64,000 bases of DNA from Setophaga petechia (lineage: Eukaryota; Chordata; Aves; Passeriformes; Parulidae), in contig JANCRA010000060.1 of assembly GCA_024362935.1 (NCBI GenBank), forward strand, positions 3,321,501 to 3,385,500. The letters run 5' to 3'. The translations under genes and the position numbers were made by a program. Position 1 is the first letter of the stretch; each line of letters begins with the position of its first letter. Below the pieces are notes generated by a model, which did not search any database, was not told the origin of the DNA, and saw only the letters and a list, made by a program, of their open reading frames with translations. Below are positions 1 through 12,437 of this stretch, one piece after another.

Positions 1-2765
1 CTGGGCAGGGCCTGTGTGGTGCCTACAGCACCAAAAGTGTCTCCACTTCAGGCTGTGCAGCAACTCCCCCAGCCCACCAGACACCCGAGCCCAGATGGAG
101 TGATTGAAGCCTCACTAGAAAGATGAGAGGGCTCCTTGCATAGTAAACCCAGCAGGATTTATTGAGGGGACATCTGAGGGTCCGGGTAAGGTGAAGGTGA
201 GAGGAACGCAAGGAGATGAGGCAGGAGCAGACAGGAACTCAACCTGTGCTGAAGGGAACCTCAAAGAGCCAAGAACAGGGGAGGGACCAGGGTGTATGAC
301 TGGGGGAAGGCAGGTGGGCTCAGGATGCAAACCATCCAACGGGGAAAGGAGTCAGGGCAGGAGCTGAAGTGGGGTGACATGGGCTGCACCAATGAGGGAG
401 TGAAGTGGGACTGGTCCTTCAGAGGAACCAATGGGGGAACAGGGGGTACAGTACTTTCTAGAACTGGGGGGTGAACAGCAGTTGACTGACAGCAGTACAT
501 TTGCATTAGAAAGCAAAGAATCAGGAGGAGCTGTGTCAGTTCCTCACTCTAAGTTAACAATGGTGTTTTCCCAAGGCATTCTGGCTCTGTCGTGTTCTTG
601 ACTGCCCCCTGCATTGCTGGGCTCCGTGGCCTTTCAGCTGAGGTGGAATGTGGATTGGAGCCCAAAACTCAAAACAGACTTTGGGGTTTAGGAGAGGTTT
701 TTCTTGGCCCACATTGTACCCCTGAGGGTGTGGGCCACTGTGAGCAGCTCTGACTTGGCCATCCTGTCCCCTCTGAAGGTGTTGGGTACAGTTTGATGTG
801 CTGGGGTCACAGGGATGAGGGACCTGAGTAGCTTGGCCAGAGCAACCACGAGCAGCACCTTCTCCTGCCCGTTTCCCTTTGGGAAGAGCTGCCCAGCACA
901 GCAGGGTGGGAGGAGGCCCAGAGGAGCCTCTGCAGAACCAGCTGAGCCCAGGGACCTTGGGTGAGGAGGAGGAGGAACAGCAGAGACCCTGTGGCTGCCA
1001 CTGCCATGGGCCAGGTCTATCACAGAGCTGGGATTTCCTTCTCATCTCCTGCTGAGCCCTGCCTGCTTTGTGGATCCTGCTGCTTTGGGATGAAATGTGA
1101 CTCTGGGGCTGCCAAGGCTCTCTGGCAGTGAGGAGGAGGAGGAGGAGGCAGCCCTGTGAGTCCAGCCCAAACCCAGCACTGAAAGCAAGGCAGAGCACAG
1201 CAGGGATTGTCCTCAGTGTGTGCTGATCTTAGGAAAACTGGCACCAAGAGCCTGCTTTGTGTGGAAGTGAAGAGAACTGGCTGCTTCTTGAAATGGCAGG
1301 ATCCTGCCACCCCCATTAATGTCAAACTGGCTGTAAAACAGGTGTTTGAAGCCTTTAAATATTTGCTGGTGAGGTTGGAATCTTGCTTCTAATCCTCTAA
1401 AATAGTTGTTTAGACCTTCAACAGGTGCTGGGTGCTGCTTCTGGAGCAGGATGTGCTCTCACCTGCTTCCAGTGCTGGCAAGGCAAAGAGCAGAGCCCAG
1501 ACCAAAGGGCTGAAAGGATTAAACCTCCCTCATTTGCCTGGCAGATAAACAGGACCCAAATCAGTGACAGTGCTGGCACTGAGGAGCTGGGTGGGATGGG
1601 CCATTAGCCTTTGGCTGAGGTTAATCCAGGAGTGGGGAATGTGCACCCAATTCCCAAGGCCTGGTGGAAGCTGGAACCAGAGCCCTGAGGTGGGTGACAC
1701 AGGAGGAGAATATGCAGGCTGGGAAAAATCCAAATATAGCTTTAAAATGCAGCCTGAGCTGAGTGAGGGCTTGGGCTCAGCACATGGGGAAAGCAACTTG
1801 ATGGTGACAGGTGCCTGGGCACTGATACTGTCTGCAAAGGGGGCATTTGCATTAGAGGAAGCACAAGGAATAGATTAAATGTATATTTAGGAGAGTCCTT
1901 TCAGGCTGGGAGCTGCTGGGTGGCTGGAGGCAACTTTTGTTCCAGATAGGGCAGGAAGCTGCCAACAAAATCAGCATTTTGGGGCTTGATTATGGAGGAG
2001 GAGCAGGGAAAAGGGAGGATAGGTGAGGGCTGTGGGGTAGAGGCAGGTGTGGGAGGATGTGCAGAGAATGACAGAGGATATGGGAAGGGGCTGGAGAGGG
2101 CTTGAGGAGAGGCTGGGGATGGCAAGGAGTATCCTGAGGCATTAATCAGGCATTTATCTCTGCTATCTAGTAAACAACTGGTAATCATCTCCAGCCCTTT
2201 GTCCTGCAGGTCCTGCAGAACTCCAGCAGCTTTCTGCTGCTCCTCATTATAGCCTGGCTGGAGGACTTGCTGTGGGTCAGAACATCCAAATCCTCCTGAT
2301 TAACTGGCTGAGGAATCAGTGCTGCTGGACTGGAGGATATTTTTTCTTCTCAGCTTTTAGTTTTTATAAGAATCCACGAGCTGGGGGCATCTGTGAGTTG
2401 GCCAAGTCAGGATCTCAGAAGCTGGGCACTGTCTGTGTGCTCTGAATCCACCTCTGGTTATGTGTGATGCAATTCCTGTTAATGAACTGTGTGTGCAGGA
2501 GCTGCCCTGCCCCTGCCAGCACAGTCCCTGCAGGTGCTTGGTTAGCAGCTATTTTCTATCAGCTATTTTCAGGAGGTTGTCTGGCTGATTAACTGGGATT
2601 CCAAATACCTGGTCTTGACTGGTAACTGAAATGCTGAAATGTGTTTGGGAACTTGTGGGAAATGGAAAGAGAGAAACTTCCACAGAGCCAGGAGGGCTTG
2701 ATCTGCAACCTTGGAGGGAGCTTGGATTGGTGTACAAATGAAGTACACAGACATTAAGTAGAAAA
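1..2765. other. Non-coding stretch, no repeat recognised
   Basis: I see no gene, LTR or CR1 tail here. The open frames on both strands (up to 214 codons at 554-1198) have low-complexity Ser/Pro/Gly/Gln-rich translations with no recognisable domain. A short GGA-rich tract lies at about 1126-1150. It could be intron or intergenic DNA, or could hold exons of a non-coding transcript, which sequence alone does not show. Confidence 0.6.
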
Positions 2766-3175
2766 ATCATAAACTTATGTTTCTACAGTTGTAAATAAGA
2801 ATATACCTTAAATAAATAAGAAACTGCATTGGGTGAGATGGTAAAGATCCTATAGAATAGTAATGTGATTGTATAGAGTAGGTTAAGGGTTTAAAAGTTC
2901 TAATAGAAGCATATGTGTATAGGTGTGATAATAGCCTGTTAGGTAAAAATATCCACAGTGCAACAGAAGTGAATAAAAGTGGTAAGTTAGAAAACCAAAA
3001 TAAACCTTGTAGCAACTGTCTATTAGATTAGAAAGTTATATACTGTCTTTTAACAGAGAACTTGTAACTATTTTAAACTATCACCAACTGCTTACCCCTT
3101 AAAAATCTGAGATTGATGTTTATCTAAACAATAAATTGTTCTTAACCCAACAATAGTCCCATCTTTTATTACAAA
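2766..3175. other. AT-rich block, possibly an old LTR
   Basis: Composition changes sharply from GC-richer flanks to AT-rich sequence with several AATAAA-like words, for example at about 3129-3134. This resembles the composition of the avian LTRs elsewhere in the window. I could not place TG...CA ends or a target duplication, so it remains unassigned. Confidence 0.3.
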
Positions 3176-4828
3176 GCAGTGACAATGATAGGAACTGTGT
3201 CCTGAGATGGAGCCCCAGGGGATGTAATTCAGCATTCTCCAGGATGAGTAAAATAGTTTAAATTTAGTTCTTATACAGATGATTGAGAAGAATCTGTGCA
3301 GGTGTCTCAGCCTGCCCAGTGCAGGGCTCAGTCCCAGCCCAGAAGTGCTGATGATTTTTCTTAATTTCTTCCTTCCAATTCCTTCTAAGGTAATGATTCT
3401 GCTGCTGCTCAGGTTCTTCTCCTCCTGAGTGATCTCTCAGAAGCCTTGGGTGGTGTCTCTTCCCTGCCTTGGAAGTGGCCAAGTGATGATTCAGGGGGAT
3501 GCAGAACAGAAAAGGGATTTTGCAGGGGTCAGGTCCTGCCTGCTGCACTTCTGGAGAGGGAACTTGCAGTGCCTGGGAGGTGAAGCTCTCTGACTGACAT
3601 ATTTTGCAGCAGCTGCCAGAGTCAGAGTGATTTTGGTGCCAAACCTGAGCTGTAATTATTGCTAATGGTGCTGTGTTGACTTTGCTGCTTGTAGTGCTCA
3701 GCACAAAGGTGGGTTCAGTAAACACTGGAACTAAAGCCAATTTATAATAAAAATCATGACTTCTGCAAGTGTGTGCCTGAACGAATGGAGTCATGTGTGG
3801 GAACACTCATTCCAATCAAAATAACAAAATTTCCAGCATTTTCTGATCCATTCTGTCCATTCCTCATCAGCATTCATAGAAGTAAATTGTGTTTGTGGAA
3901 AGTTCTGTGAGAAAAGGAGTGTTTGAATATTAATGGGAATTACAAGAAGTGACATGCAGCTGTGTGGGGAAAAGCTGGAGGAGAAGCTCTCTGATGCCCA
4001 GCATGTGATCTTAGGGGGTTTTGCACAGTTTCACAACATCTCTGGCAGCAAAAAGGGGTGCAAATATAGGATCAGGTGACTGAGCAAGCTCTGTGGGCAA
4101 TAAACAGCTGATACTCAAGCTAAATGAACTCTGGGGAAAGCCTTGGCTTAGACCTCTTCTGCCTACAACATTTAACTCATGAATAAATAAATACATACAT
4201 AATTACAATAGTTACTGGGTTATTAGGGTAGGCAGAAAAAAAACCAACTACTGATTCCAACAGTGTCAGGTTTTTGCCTTAAACCCTTCAAGCACAACTT
4301 GTGAGCTCAGTTTGTGAAGAAACTGGAGCTGAATTTATTACTCAGTCCTATGACTGAGCAACTGTGCAGAGTTTTGTACTGGGGCCAGGGACTGCTGCCT
4401 CTGCTGCTTCCAAGGAGAAAATCACCCCAAACAAACAGGGCACAGCAGTGGCTCCCTGAACAGAGATCTGCTATTCATGTAAGGATAATAAACAACTGGC
4501 TAGAGTTTGGGATTGTTTCCTGGATGCAGATTTTCAGCTGGGCTGATGCCAAGGTGTGGGTTCTGTTCCATCCCCTCCTTCTCCTCCTGTCAGGGATGGT
4601 GATCATTAATTTGGGTGCTCTTGATCCTTCTGCCTCAAGTTCCAATCTTGCACAGGGTTCCTCCTGAGTTTCTACCTAAATCTGAATTAGGGATCAATTT
4701 TTAGTGAGATCTCTGCTCAGCCAGCCTGGGCTGCTCTCTAGTTCTGATCTGTGTGTGTTCCCATTGGAGTCAGCTCTTCCAAAAAATTTCCTAAGGGTTG
4801 TTTTTTTTTTTTTTTCTTTTTTCTTATC
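3176..4828. other. Non-coding stretch, nothing recognised
   Basis: No repeat or coding signal stands out. The longest open frame (3264-3806, minus, 180 codons) has no recognisable domain or splice context. Confidence 0.55.
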
Positions 4829-4985
4829 AGAAAATCCCAGGATGGTTTGGATTAGGAGGAACTTCAAAGACCACCTTATTCTGCCTTCCACTATCCCAGA
4901 GTGCTCCAAGCCCCATCCCAACCTGGCCTTGCACACTTCCAGGGATGGAGCAGCCACAGCTCCTCTGGCAGAGTTTATTTCCTTT
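4829..4985 (-). mobile_element. CR1 LINE 3' fragment
   Basis: Read on the minus strand this is the typical end of an avian CR1. The plus strand begins with AAAATCCCAGGATGGTTTGG, the complement of a CR1 terminus, followed by the block with TCCCAGAGTGCTCCAAGCCC. It is strongly 5' truncated, as most CR1 copies are, and has no coding capacity. A T-rich run at 4800-4825 abuts it. Confidence 0.8.
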
Positions 4986-5221
4986 TTAACCAATGCTTGT
5001 CCTTGACCTCTTTTCCTTATTTTGAATGAACTATTTCAAACAGTTCAATTTTATTTTGAAGGAGTGTTCATAGTCCCCATTTCTGTTTCTGCTCCTCCAT
5101 TGTATGGCCCACCCTCTTTGTATTCTCTGGACCTACAGACTCCAGATCTGCTGTCTGTGGATATTGAGGTAATGTCTGGCTGGATTAGTTTGCTTGTGAA
5201 CTCTTCTAAATAATAATACTA

Positions 5222-5266
5222 GCAATAATGATAATAATGATAATGATAATGATGATGATGATGATG

Positions 5267-5361
<95 letters not shown>
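5222..5361. repeat. Compound GAT/AAT/ATT microsatellite with an inverted junction
   Basis: The tract begins with mixed AAT and GAT triplets (5222-5266), continues as a pure AAT run to about 5324, then switches to ATT until about 5361. The switch makes the last 37 bases the reverse complement of the 37 before them. The poly-isoleucine open frames called on both strands are artefacts of this tract. Confidence 0.95.
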
Positions 5362-5362
<1 letters not shown>

Positions 5363-6320
5363 ACCACCAAAAAGCCCCAACCAAAGGGGGTCCCCCGAAG
5401 GACCAAAGTTAATTTAATGGGAAGTTTGTGGGAACATTTAGGAGTATTTTCTTGGCTCTAAAAGCCGTGATTTGTATGTCCTCTTCTCTGCAGGGCCTTG
5501 GGAAATAGAAGCAGGATGAGGGACAACCAAATTAAATTTTACCTGGTAAAATTTTACTGGTTTAAATTTTTACCTGCTTAGACTGCTGCCACCTTTTGGT
5601 ACAGAGCCAGACTGGTTTGGGGGAGAAAAGCCTTTTCCATACCTAAACAGCAGGGAAGGGATCTCTTGGACACGACCTGCTTGACAAGAGCATTTTTCCT
5701 GGAGCTGCTTCTCCTTCTCTGTTTATTGATTGTTGTGTATAGTGAAGTATATAAGGTATTATTATCGATATTGTTATTATAATAATGTATACACATTTAC
5801 TTCATAAAATCTTTTTAGTTAAGGTGTAAAATTTTTTTTAAAGTAAGTTCTTAAATTATGATTTATTGTTTATTTTCTTGATTAATTAATTTTTTTAGTT
5901 TTTGAGGTTCTTTGAGCATGGATTTTGAATGGTTAGATAAATTTATATAATACAATTTTCTAAGGTTTTATAATTATGTTTATGTGTTAGTAAAAGAAAA
6001 TAGACAGTGGTTTTGTTTTGTAAGGTTGTATGTTTGATAGTATTAATATTTATTATTATGTTATTAATTGAAATTGAAGTAGCATTGATATTCTCCAAAT
6101 CCATTTCCCACACTTCTCCTCTGTGCCCTGTCCCCACTCCCAGCTGTTTGCCCGTGGTTCCCCCACTGTTTGTGGTGATCCCAGTGCTGCTCCCAGCACC
6201 CCCAGCAGGGATGCTCCAGTGCTCCTCTGAGAGAGCAGTGGCTCAAATCAAAACCACGGAGCAGCAGAGAGGGCTGGAGAACATTGTCTGACGGAGAAAA
6301 ATGACTTTTGTCAGAGAGCT
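5362..6320. other. Non-coding stretch with an AT-rich core
   Basis: The segment at about 5740-6080 is very AT-rich (many TAAT, TTTAAA and ATTATT words) between GC-richer flanks. It may be a decayed LTR or another old element, but I found no ends or duplications. No coding signal is seen. Confidence 0.45.
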
Positions 6321-7002
6321 TGTCCGAGGTTGGAAATGGGGCTGTGTGCTCTGTTCCCATGTGTCAGAGCTGGGGCAGTTCTCTGCTGTCCATGGGCAGT
6401 TTTCTTGATCTCTGCCACAGCCAATCCTCCCTGCAGGAGATCTCTGCTGTCCATGGGCACTGAGTGTCCCTGCAGGGCTGATCCAATTCCCCCATCCCAT
6501 GGGGAGATGCTGTGCCCAGGGCAGGAGCCAAGCATTCCTACCTGGATCCAAGCTGAGCCTGGCACAGCACAGCAGCCTTTGCCCCCTGCACTGCCAGAGG
6601 AGCAGCTTTCTGCTGCCCTGCATGGCCAGAGGGAGCCCAGGCCCATCTGCAGCAGCCCTGGAGCTGCAGAGGAAAACTCCCCCCTTGTGCAGGATCCCTG
6701 CTCCAGCAGAACCACAGCTGGCACTGCAGGAGGGCTGAGCCCCCCTGGGATGGGGCTGGGACACCCCCCTGACACACAGGGGACAGGGCCTGCTCTCACT
6801 CTGGCAGGGCTGGTTTGTATTAATTCATTTGTATTTTTAATTTCTCCAATAAAGAACTGTTATTCCTATTCCCATACCTTTTCCTGAGAGCCTCTTAATT
6901 TCAAAATTATAATAATTCAGAGGAGGGAAGGGGTTTTCATTTTCCATTTCAAGGGAGGCTCCTGCCTTCCTTAGCACACACCTCTCTTTTCAAACCAAGG
7001 CA
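6321..7002 (+). mobile_element. Solo LTR, family A copy 1 (ERVL-like)
   Basis: The element begins TGTCCGAGGTTGGAAATGG and ends AAACCAAGGCA. The start matches the outer end of the minus-strand copy at 35046. The flanks are GAGCT (6316-6320) and GTGCT (7003-7007), an imperfect 5-bp target duplication. A polyadenylation signal AATAAA lies at 6848-6853 and sets the orientation. The GC-rich core (about 6360-6810) is nearly identical in six copies in this window. There is no retroviral coding sequence on either side, so it is a solo LTR. Class is inferred from TSD length only. Confidence 0.88.
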
Positions 7003-7412
7003 GTGCTGCTGTGTGCTGGCTCCGTGGGCAGGGCTGGGCTGAGCTGGGTCTCAGCCTGCCTGGAGCAGTGTCCCTGCACAGCCAGGCTGGGAACGCTGCT
7101 GCTCCCTCTCTGCAGGAGCACAGGGAGATAAAGGGACACTGGATGGTGTCTGGGTGTGCTTTTCCTCCTGCCACTCGGGGTTTAAGTGCCTCTGTTGAAA
7201 GCTTTGTGCAATTTAACCCCAAGGAGAGCCCAGACACTCGTGGACAACAGGAGATTGTTTTCACGGAGGCTTTTTGCACTACTGAAAGGACACAGGCCCT
7301 AAATGGAGATCTCAGTTTCTCCCAGAAGGAAGCTTTTTGGGGAGATGCCATCTTGAACCACTCTTTTAACTTCCCAGACTTTGGGATGAGAGGTCAGATG
7401 TTCAAATATCTG

Positions 7413-7735
7413 CAGGGATCACAGAATCCCAGAAAGGGTTGTGTTGAAAGGACCTTACAGCCCATCCAGTGCCACCCCAGCCATGGCAGGGACACCTTCC
7501 ACTGTCCCAGGCTGCTCCCAGCCCTGTCCAGCCTGGCCTTGGGCACTGTCAGGGATCCAGGGGCAGTCACAGCTGCTCTGGGCACCCTGTGCCAGGGCCT
7601 CACCACCCTCAGAGGGAATAATTCATTCCCAATATCCCATCTACACCTGCCTCTGGCAGTGGGAAGCTGCTCCCCTCTGTCCTATCCTGCTCTTGTGAAT
7701 TGTGTGTCTGCCTGTCCTCAGTCCCTCCTTACAGG
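7413..7735 (-). mobile_element. CR1 LINE 3' fragment
   Basis: The plus strand opens with GGGATCACAGAATCCCAGAA, the complement of the CR1 3' terminus. It is followed by the conserved blocks GGACACCTTCCACTGTCCCA and GGGATCCAGGGGCAGTCACA. The 5' end of the element, on the right, is not sharply defined. The 304-codon frame that spans it (7011-7925) is a shadow of this repeat. Confidence 0.88.
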
Positions 7736-8249
7736 ATCCTGCAGGGATGGGGCAGTTCCTTTCACCAGGACACAGCTGCTGTCCCCCCAAGCCCCTGTGC
7801 AGGGATGTGTGGGGTTGGTCCCATGGCAGAATTCCCTGAGAGCTGCCAGGGTGGGCTGGGTGAGCAGCAGCCCCTGGCTGGGCAGAGCTGGAGCAGCAGG
7901 ATGCAGGCACCCAGCAGGATTTTAATCCCCACTGCCAAGGCTGGGAATGACAGGAATTTTTTATTAAGTGAGAACAGTACTTGTTTCTTTACTCTGTAGG
8001 CTCCAGCTTATAACTGAGAGTTAAATACCACTATAATTCTCCTTTACAATGCATCCAAGATCTGTTTTTACAACCTTGAGCAGTTCTTTCTCACAGGAGT
8101 GGAATCCTTGACTTTAAAGCCATTGCTCCCACGAACAAAGATGCAGAACTGTGTTTTACATCTGCATTGCAATGTAAATTATGGGATGGATGCTGGAATT
8201 ATCATTCTTATTATGCTAGGAAGGTGGGATTACCTCTGTCCTAGGGTAA

Positions 8250-8335
8250 GAACAACCTGTTCCAGGGGAAGATTCCCTGGTTGGAATAAGAGCCTTGAGG
8301 TTCCTTCCAACCCAAACCTTTCTGTGATTCTGCCA
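8250..8335 (+). mobile_element. CR1 LINE 3' end, short
   Basis: Only the last 85 or so bases are present, ending GGTTCCTTCCAACCCAAACC and then TTTCTGTGATTCTG, the usual CR1 terminus. It is heavily 5' truncated. Confidence 0.75.
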
Positions 8336-9633
8336 CTCTATAATAACAGGGAAGTAGCTCCAAAGGAACCTTAGTGATATGCAAAATAGAAGATGTCAAG
8401 ATCTGACATTCTTCATTGCTCCTGAGGAGACATCTAATAACTCATAAGTGAATGTAAATGTCATATCACTCCTAAAACATTGTGCATTCTCCATCAACTG
8501 GAATAATGACTGATTATAAATGTCCCAGTGCACAAAACACCAACAAAACAAAAAGGATGCATGAAATTAAAGAAATAAAGTGAAAAATATCAACAACAAT
8601 AATAATAATAATGCTACTCTACCTTGCTTTTTTAATCCTCTTCATGTGGAAGGGTCCCAGAGCCTGTGGGCAAGACTGCTGTGGACAAGTCTGACCACAC
8701 AAACAGAAACCTGAGTTTTTCCTAATTCTGGGGAAAGACACAGAATTCTGGGGAAATTGAAATGCTTTTGGAAGGTTTCTTTGCAGTTGCAAGCACTGGA
8801 AAATGAAAGCTGGCAGCAATAATAGCAGGTGAAATCACAGAACTCCAGGAGCTGAATCCTGCAGTACCTCCCAGAGAGTGTCCAAACGGGGGATGTTCCC
8901 TTTCCTCAGCAACTCCCAGTTTGTCTTCAAGAGTCAAGGAATAAAGGGAACATCTTAAGTTAGTTTTTCTCATTTTTGTCTTTGTATATCCTGTGGTGGA
9001 TCTTCTTTGAGCATTTTTATCTCTGCTGTGCCTGCAGTGTCCATGGTAGCATTTTCACACTTCCTTATTCTGCCCATTTTTAGTTTTCTTTGGGGATTTG
9101 GGTAGAAAACACAGTTTTCTCCTGTTATTTGTCATATTTTGGGTTATGTACTCAAATGCCAAGTTGTTGGGTTTTGGTTTTCTCCAGTAGCTTTGAAAAA
9201 TATTCACCTGCAAAATGTCTTAATATGCCTCTGGAATCTGAAAAAAAAGGTGGGTTTAAAAATTGGCAGCTTAGATTGCAGGAAGCAGTGGGTTTGTTCC
9301 CTTCCCCATGCTCTTGGTGAGCTGTGCTCATTTTGAAAAGTAACAAAGCCAAGTGGTGTTGAGAAAAAAGAATGGTTTAGAAATCACATAAGGGCAAATT
9401 CAGGAGGCATCACAAGCCTGGCATGTGGTGGGATCCTGGTCCCAAACTACAACTTGCCTGTAAAAACCTTCTCCCTTGCCACCCATTTGCAAAAGAATGA
9501 TTTCTTCCAGGGCAGCAAGAGCTGGGCCAAGCTGGGTATAGGCACAGAGGGAGGGGATCATGGTACAAACACTACAGAAAAAGCAGCTCACACCTCACAC
9601 TGACCCTGTGCTCCTGCAGCCTGGCCCCTGAGA
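8336..9633. other. Non-coding stretch, small AAC/AAT tract
   Basis: Nothing is recognised apart from a short AAC/AAT microsatellite at about 8590-8615. No coding or LTR signal is seen. Confidence 0.55.
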
Positions 9634-10430
9634 ACCCCAGAATGAGCCAGGTTGGAAAAGACCTTTAAGATCACAAAGTCCAACCTGTGAACCAACACCT
9701 CCTCATTGTCTTGGTTTGAACAGACAGGTGTGTGCTAAGGAAGGCAGGAGCTTCCCCTGAAATGGAAAATGCAAACCCCTCCCTCTGAATTATTGTAATT
9801 TGGAAATTAAGGGGCTCTCAGGCAAAGATATGGGAATAGGAATAACAGTTCTTTATTAAAGAAATTAAAAATACAAATGCAGTAATGCAAACCAGCCCTG
9901 CCAGAGTGAGAGCAGGCCCTGTCCCCTGTGTGTCAGGGTGGTGTCCCAGCCCCATCCCATGGGGGCTCAGCCCTCCTGCAGTGCCAGCTGTGGTTCTGCT
10001 GGAGCAGGGATCCTGCACAAGGGGGGAGTTTTCCTCTGCAGCTCCAGGGCTGCTGCAGATGGGCCTGGGCTCCCTCTGGCCATGCAGGGCAGCAGAAAGC
10101 TGCTCCTCTGGCAATGCAGGGGGCAAAGGCTGCTGTGCTGTGCCAGGCTCAGCTTGGATCCAGGTAGGAATGCTTGGCTCCTGCCCTGGGCACAGCATCT
10201 CCCCATGGGATGGGGGAATTGGATCAGCCCTGCAGGGACACTCAGTGCCCATGGACAGCAGAGATCTCCTGCAGGGAGGATTGGCTGTGGCAGAGATAAA
10301 GAGAAAACTGCCCATGGACAGCAGAGAACTGCCCCAGCTCTGACACATGGCAAATAGAATTCACATTGCATTGCAATCTAGGGCACTCATCAGTTAAACC
10401 ATGGCACTGGTGCCACATCCACGGCCCTTC
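9634..10430 (-). mobile_element. CR1 LINE fragment split by an LTR
   Basis: CR1 sequence occupies 9634-9706 (GAACCCCAGAATGAGCCAGG, then the block ending ACACCTCCTCAT). It resumes after the LTR at 10391 with CAGTTAAACCATGGCACTGG and the CCACATCCA block that follows in CR1. Removing 9707-10390 (the LTR and one copy of CTCAT) restores a continuous CR1 tail, so the CR1 is older than the LTR. Confidence 0.83.
9707..10385 (-). mobile_element. Solo LTR, family A copy 2 (ERVL-like)
   Basis: The plus strand starts TGTCTTGGTTTGAACAGACA and ends in CA at 10385. A perfect 5-bp duplication CTCAT flanks it (9702-9706 and 10386-10390). The complement of AATAAA lies near 9854, so the LTR reads on the minus strand. 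The element sits inside a CR1 tail that resumes on the far side. Its outermost segment (about 10348-10385) differs from the other A copies. Its core keeps the same open frames as its sisters because the DNA is nearly identical, not because a protein is maintained. Confidence 0.92.
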
Positions 10431-11635
10431 CTGTAGCAAAGTCACCTCCCAAAAATCACCCAGGGCTGGTTCCTGCTGCCAGCAGTGCCTGCAGGGCTGT
10501 GGGGATGTTTCCACGTGTGCTGGGTGATGCAGTTGCTACACCAAGAGAGTCAGAGATGGAAAGGCAGAGCTGGGGTTTTGGATGGTGTCTGGATGCCCAG
10601 GGTGGATTTGCTGGGATGGCACCATCCTGGCTTGGCCTGAGGCTCCTCCCTGGGATTGTCCTGTCACAGGGATAGCTGGGAAACTCCACAGTTCTGGCCT
10701 GGCTGCTCCAATAACATTTGCTTCCAACCCTGTGAGTTCCTTTTGCATGAGCAATCCCCTGTTCCTTCAGCTGTGAGTGTGCCAAAGTTCTTCCTCCTGG
10801 GTGCTCCTATCCCATTTCTGTCACCATCAGAAGGCATTTCCTTCTGGCTTGGCCTTGCCTTGTGAGGTCATCTCTTCCTTCCTGGCTCTTTCTTTCCTCC
10901 AGACCCATGGAACTCACTGTCCTAAATCCCTCCTCCTCCAAGAGATGAGGCTGCATCCCTCACTGCACTTTCCAAAGCCAGCTGGCTACAAGTTCTTCCC
11001 CTCCAAGGGTCAAGGAGTTTTCACCAGGGGCTGGCTATTCCAGGAACTTTGGCTGGGTGTCCCAGAGCAGGAAGAGGAGAGGAGCAGCTGCAAGGAGGAG
11101 AGGGAAAGTATTGCAAAATCCCAGCTGGCAGGCCAGAATCCAGAGGAAAAGTGGTGAAAGGAAAGTCTTGGAGGTCAAAGCAGCCAGAAAAAGCCCAGAG
11201 GCTCGACTTGCCAAGTCCCTGTGATAATGAGAATCTGTATTTTGGGCTCCTGACCTGAGTTTTCTGAAAGAAACAATGACTAATTGTGGTATGGTGCTGT
11301 CTGAATACAAAACCAGGGTGGGAAATCTATTTCCAAGCCTCAGCTGTTGTGTTCTGTGCTCCTGTAAAGCTCAGGCCCTGATCACCCAGGTTCTCTGGGA
11401 GCACAGTGTTTGGAAATCCATGGAAATCTGTGCCCAGAACAGAGTTTTTCAGCGAGGATCTCCAGGCAAAGGGACAATTTTTAGGAGCTCAGGACTTGCT
11501 CAAGAAACCCAGATGGAGGCTGACTTCACCCACCACGAAATCAATCTTTAGTATTTCTGAATCACCCCCAAAATTCCCATTGCTGTCTCCTGTTAAGTCA
11601 TGTAGGATTTTCACATCATTTACATAGAACATTGA
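10431..11635. other. Non-coding stretch, nothing recognised
   Basis: No LTR or CR1 was recognised and there is no coding signal. The 126-codon frame at 10777-11157 has no recognisable domain. Confidence 0.5.
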
Positions 11636-12026
11636 TGTCGCAGACATCCTTTGTGAAAAATCCTTTCTGTAGGATTTTTCCTGCTAGAGCTGAGAAGCTC
11701 AGTAACAAATGTAAACAATTATTATCTGCTGCTGTGGAATGCAACAGGTCCACCCGTGGTTGGTCCCCTGTGGATGTTTGGATTTACTGACCACTCACGG
11801 TGGAGCTGCTCTCGCTCTCTGCCGAGACACAGACCTTTGTTATTCTTTCTTTCCTCTCTATTCTTAGCTTAGCCAGCTTCTGAAGAAGTTCCTTTTCTTT
11901 TCTATCTCTATGTAGTATAGTTATAATGTTATATATATATCATAATATAATAAATCAAGCCTTCTGATAATGGAATCAAGATCTTGACTGTTCCATCCTC
12001 TACAAACCCCTGTGACCACTGTCACA
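11636..12026 (+). mobile_element. Solo LTR, family B copy 1 (class II-like)
   Basis: It begins TGTCGCAGACATCCTTTGTG and ends ACCACTGTCACA, with AATAAATCAAGCCTTCTGAT near 11949 as the polyadenylation region. Flanks are CATTGA (11630-11635) and CATTAT (12027-12032), so only four of six duplication bases are kept. The body matches the B copies at 14617, 37768, 56373 and 62519. Confidence 0.85.
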
Positions 12027-12437
12027 CATTATTATTGCTGTTATTTTCTTCTCTTTTTCTCTGCCATTAGAGGATCAGAGCCAGAGCATCCTGCCTCCAG
12101 CCCATTCATTTGCTGTTCTCCTGTAGTCCCTGCTCAGCCTTCCCTCAGTGGGTGGATCCCAGTGGGCACAGTGTGGGCCATGGTTCCCTGCAGGACCTGG
12201 TGGGTGCCTCTGCTCCCTTCCCTGCAGGACAGTTTCTCACAGAAACACTTCCAGGGTGAGGTTTGCCACCCCTGTCCCCAGAGTAACCCCACCACTCTCA
12301 CACAGAAGCACAGGGATGTTTGTGCACACAGTGCTGAGCTCTTGGCAAAGGGACATTGGAATTTTCCCCCAGAGCTGGGGCCTCTGCAGAGCTTTGCAGA
12401 GCTCTAAGCAGAGATCTAAGCTTGCAGTGTGGATTAT

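Noticed and set aside
5206..5461. Poly-isoleucine frames on both strands
   Set aside because: They are translations of the AAT/ATT microsatellite, not membrane segments.
7011..7925. 304-codon open frame on the plus strand
   Set aside because: It runs from the LTR A edge through a CR1 fragment on the opposite strand; the translation has no domain and follows the repeat.
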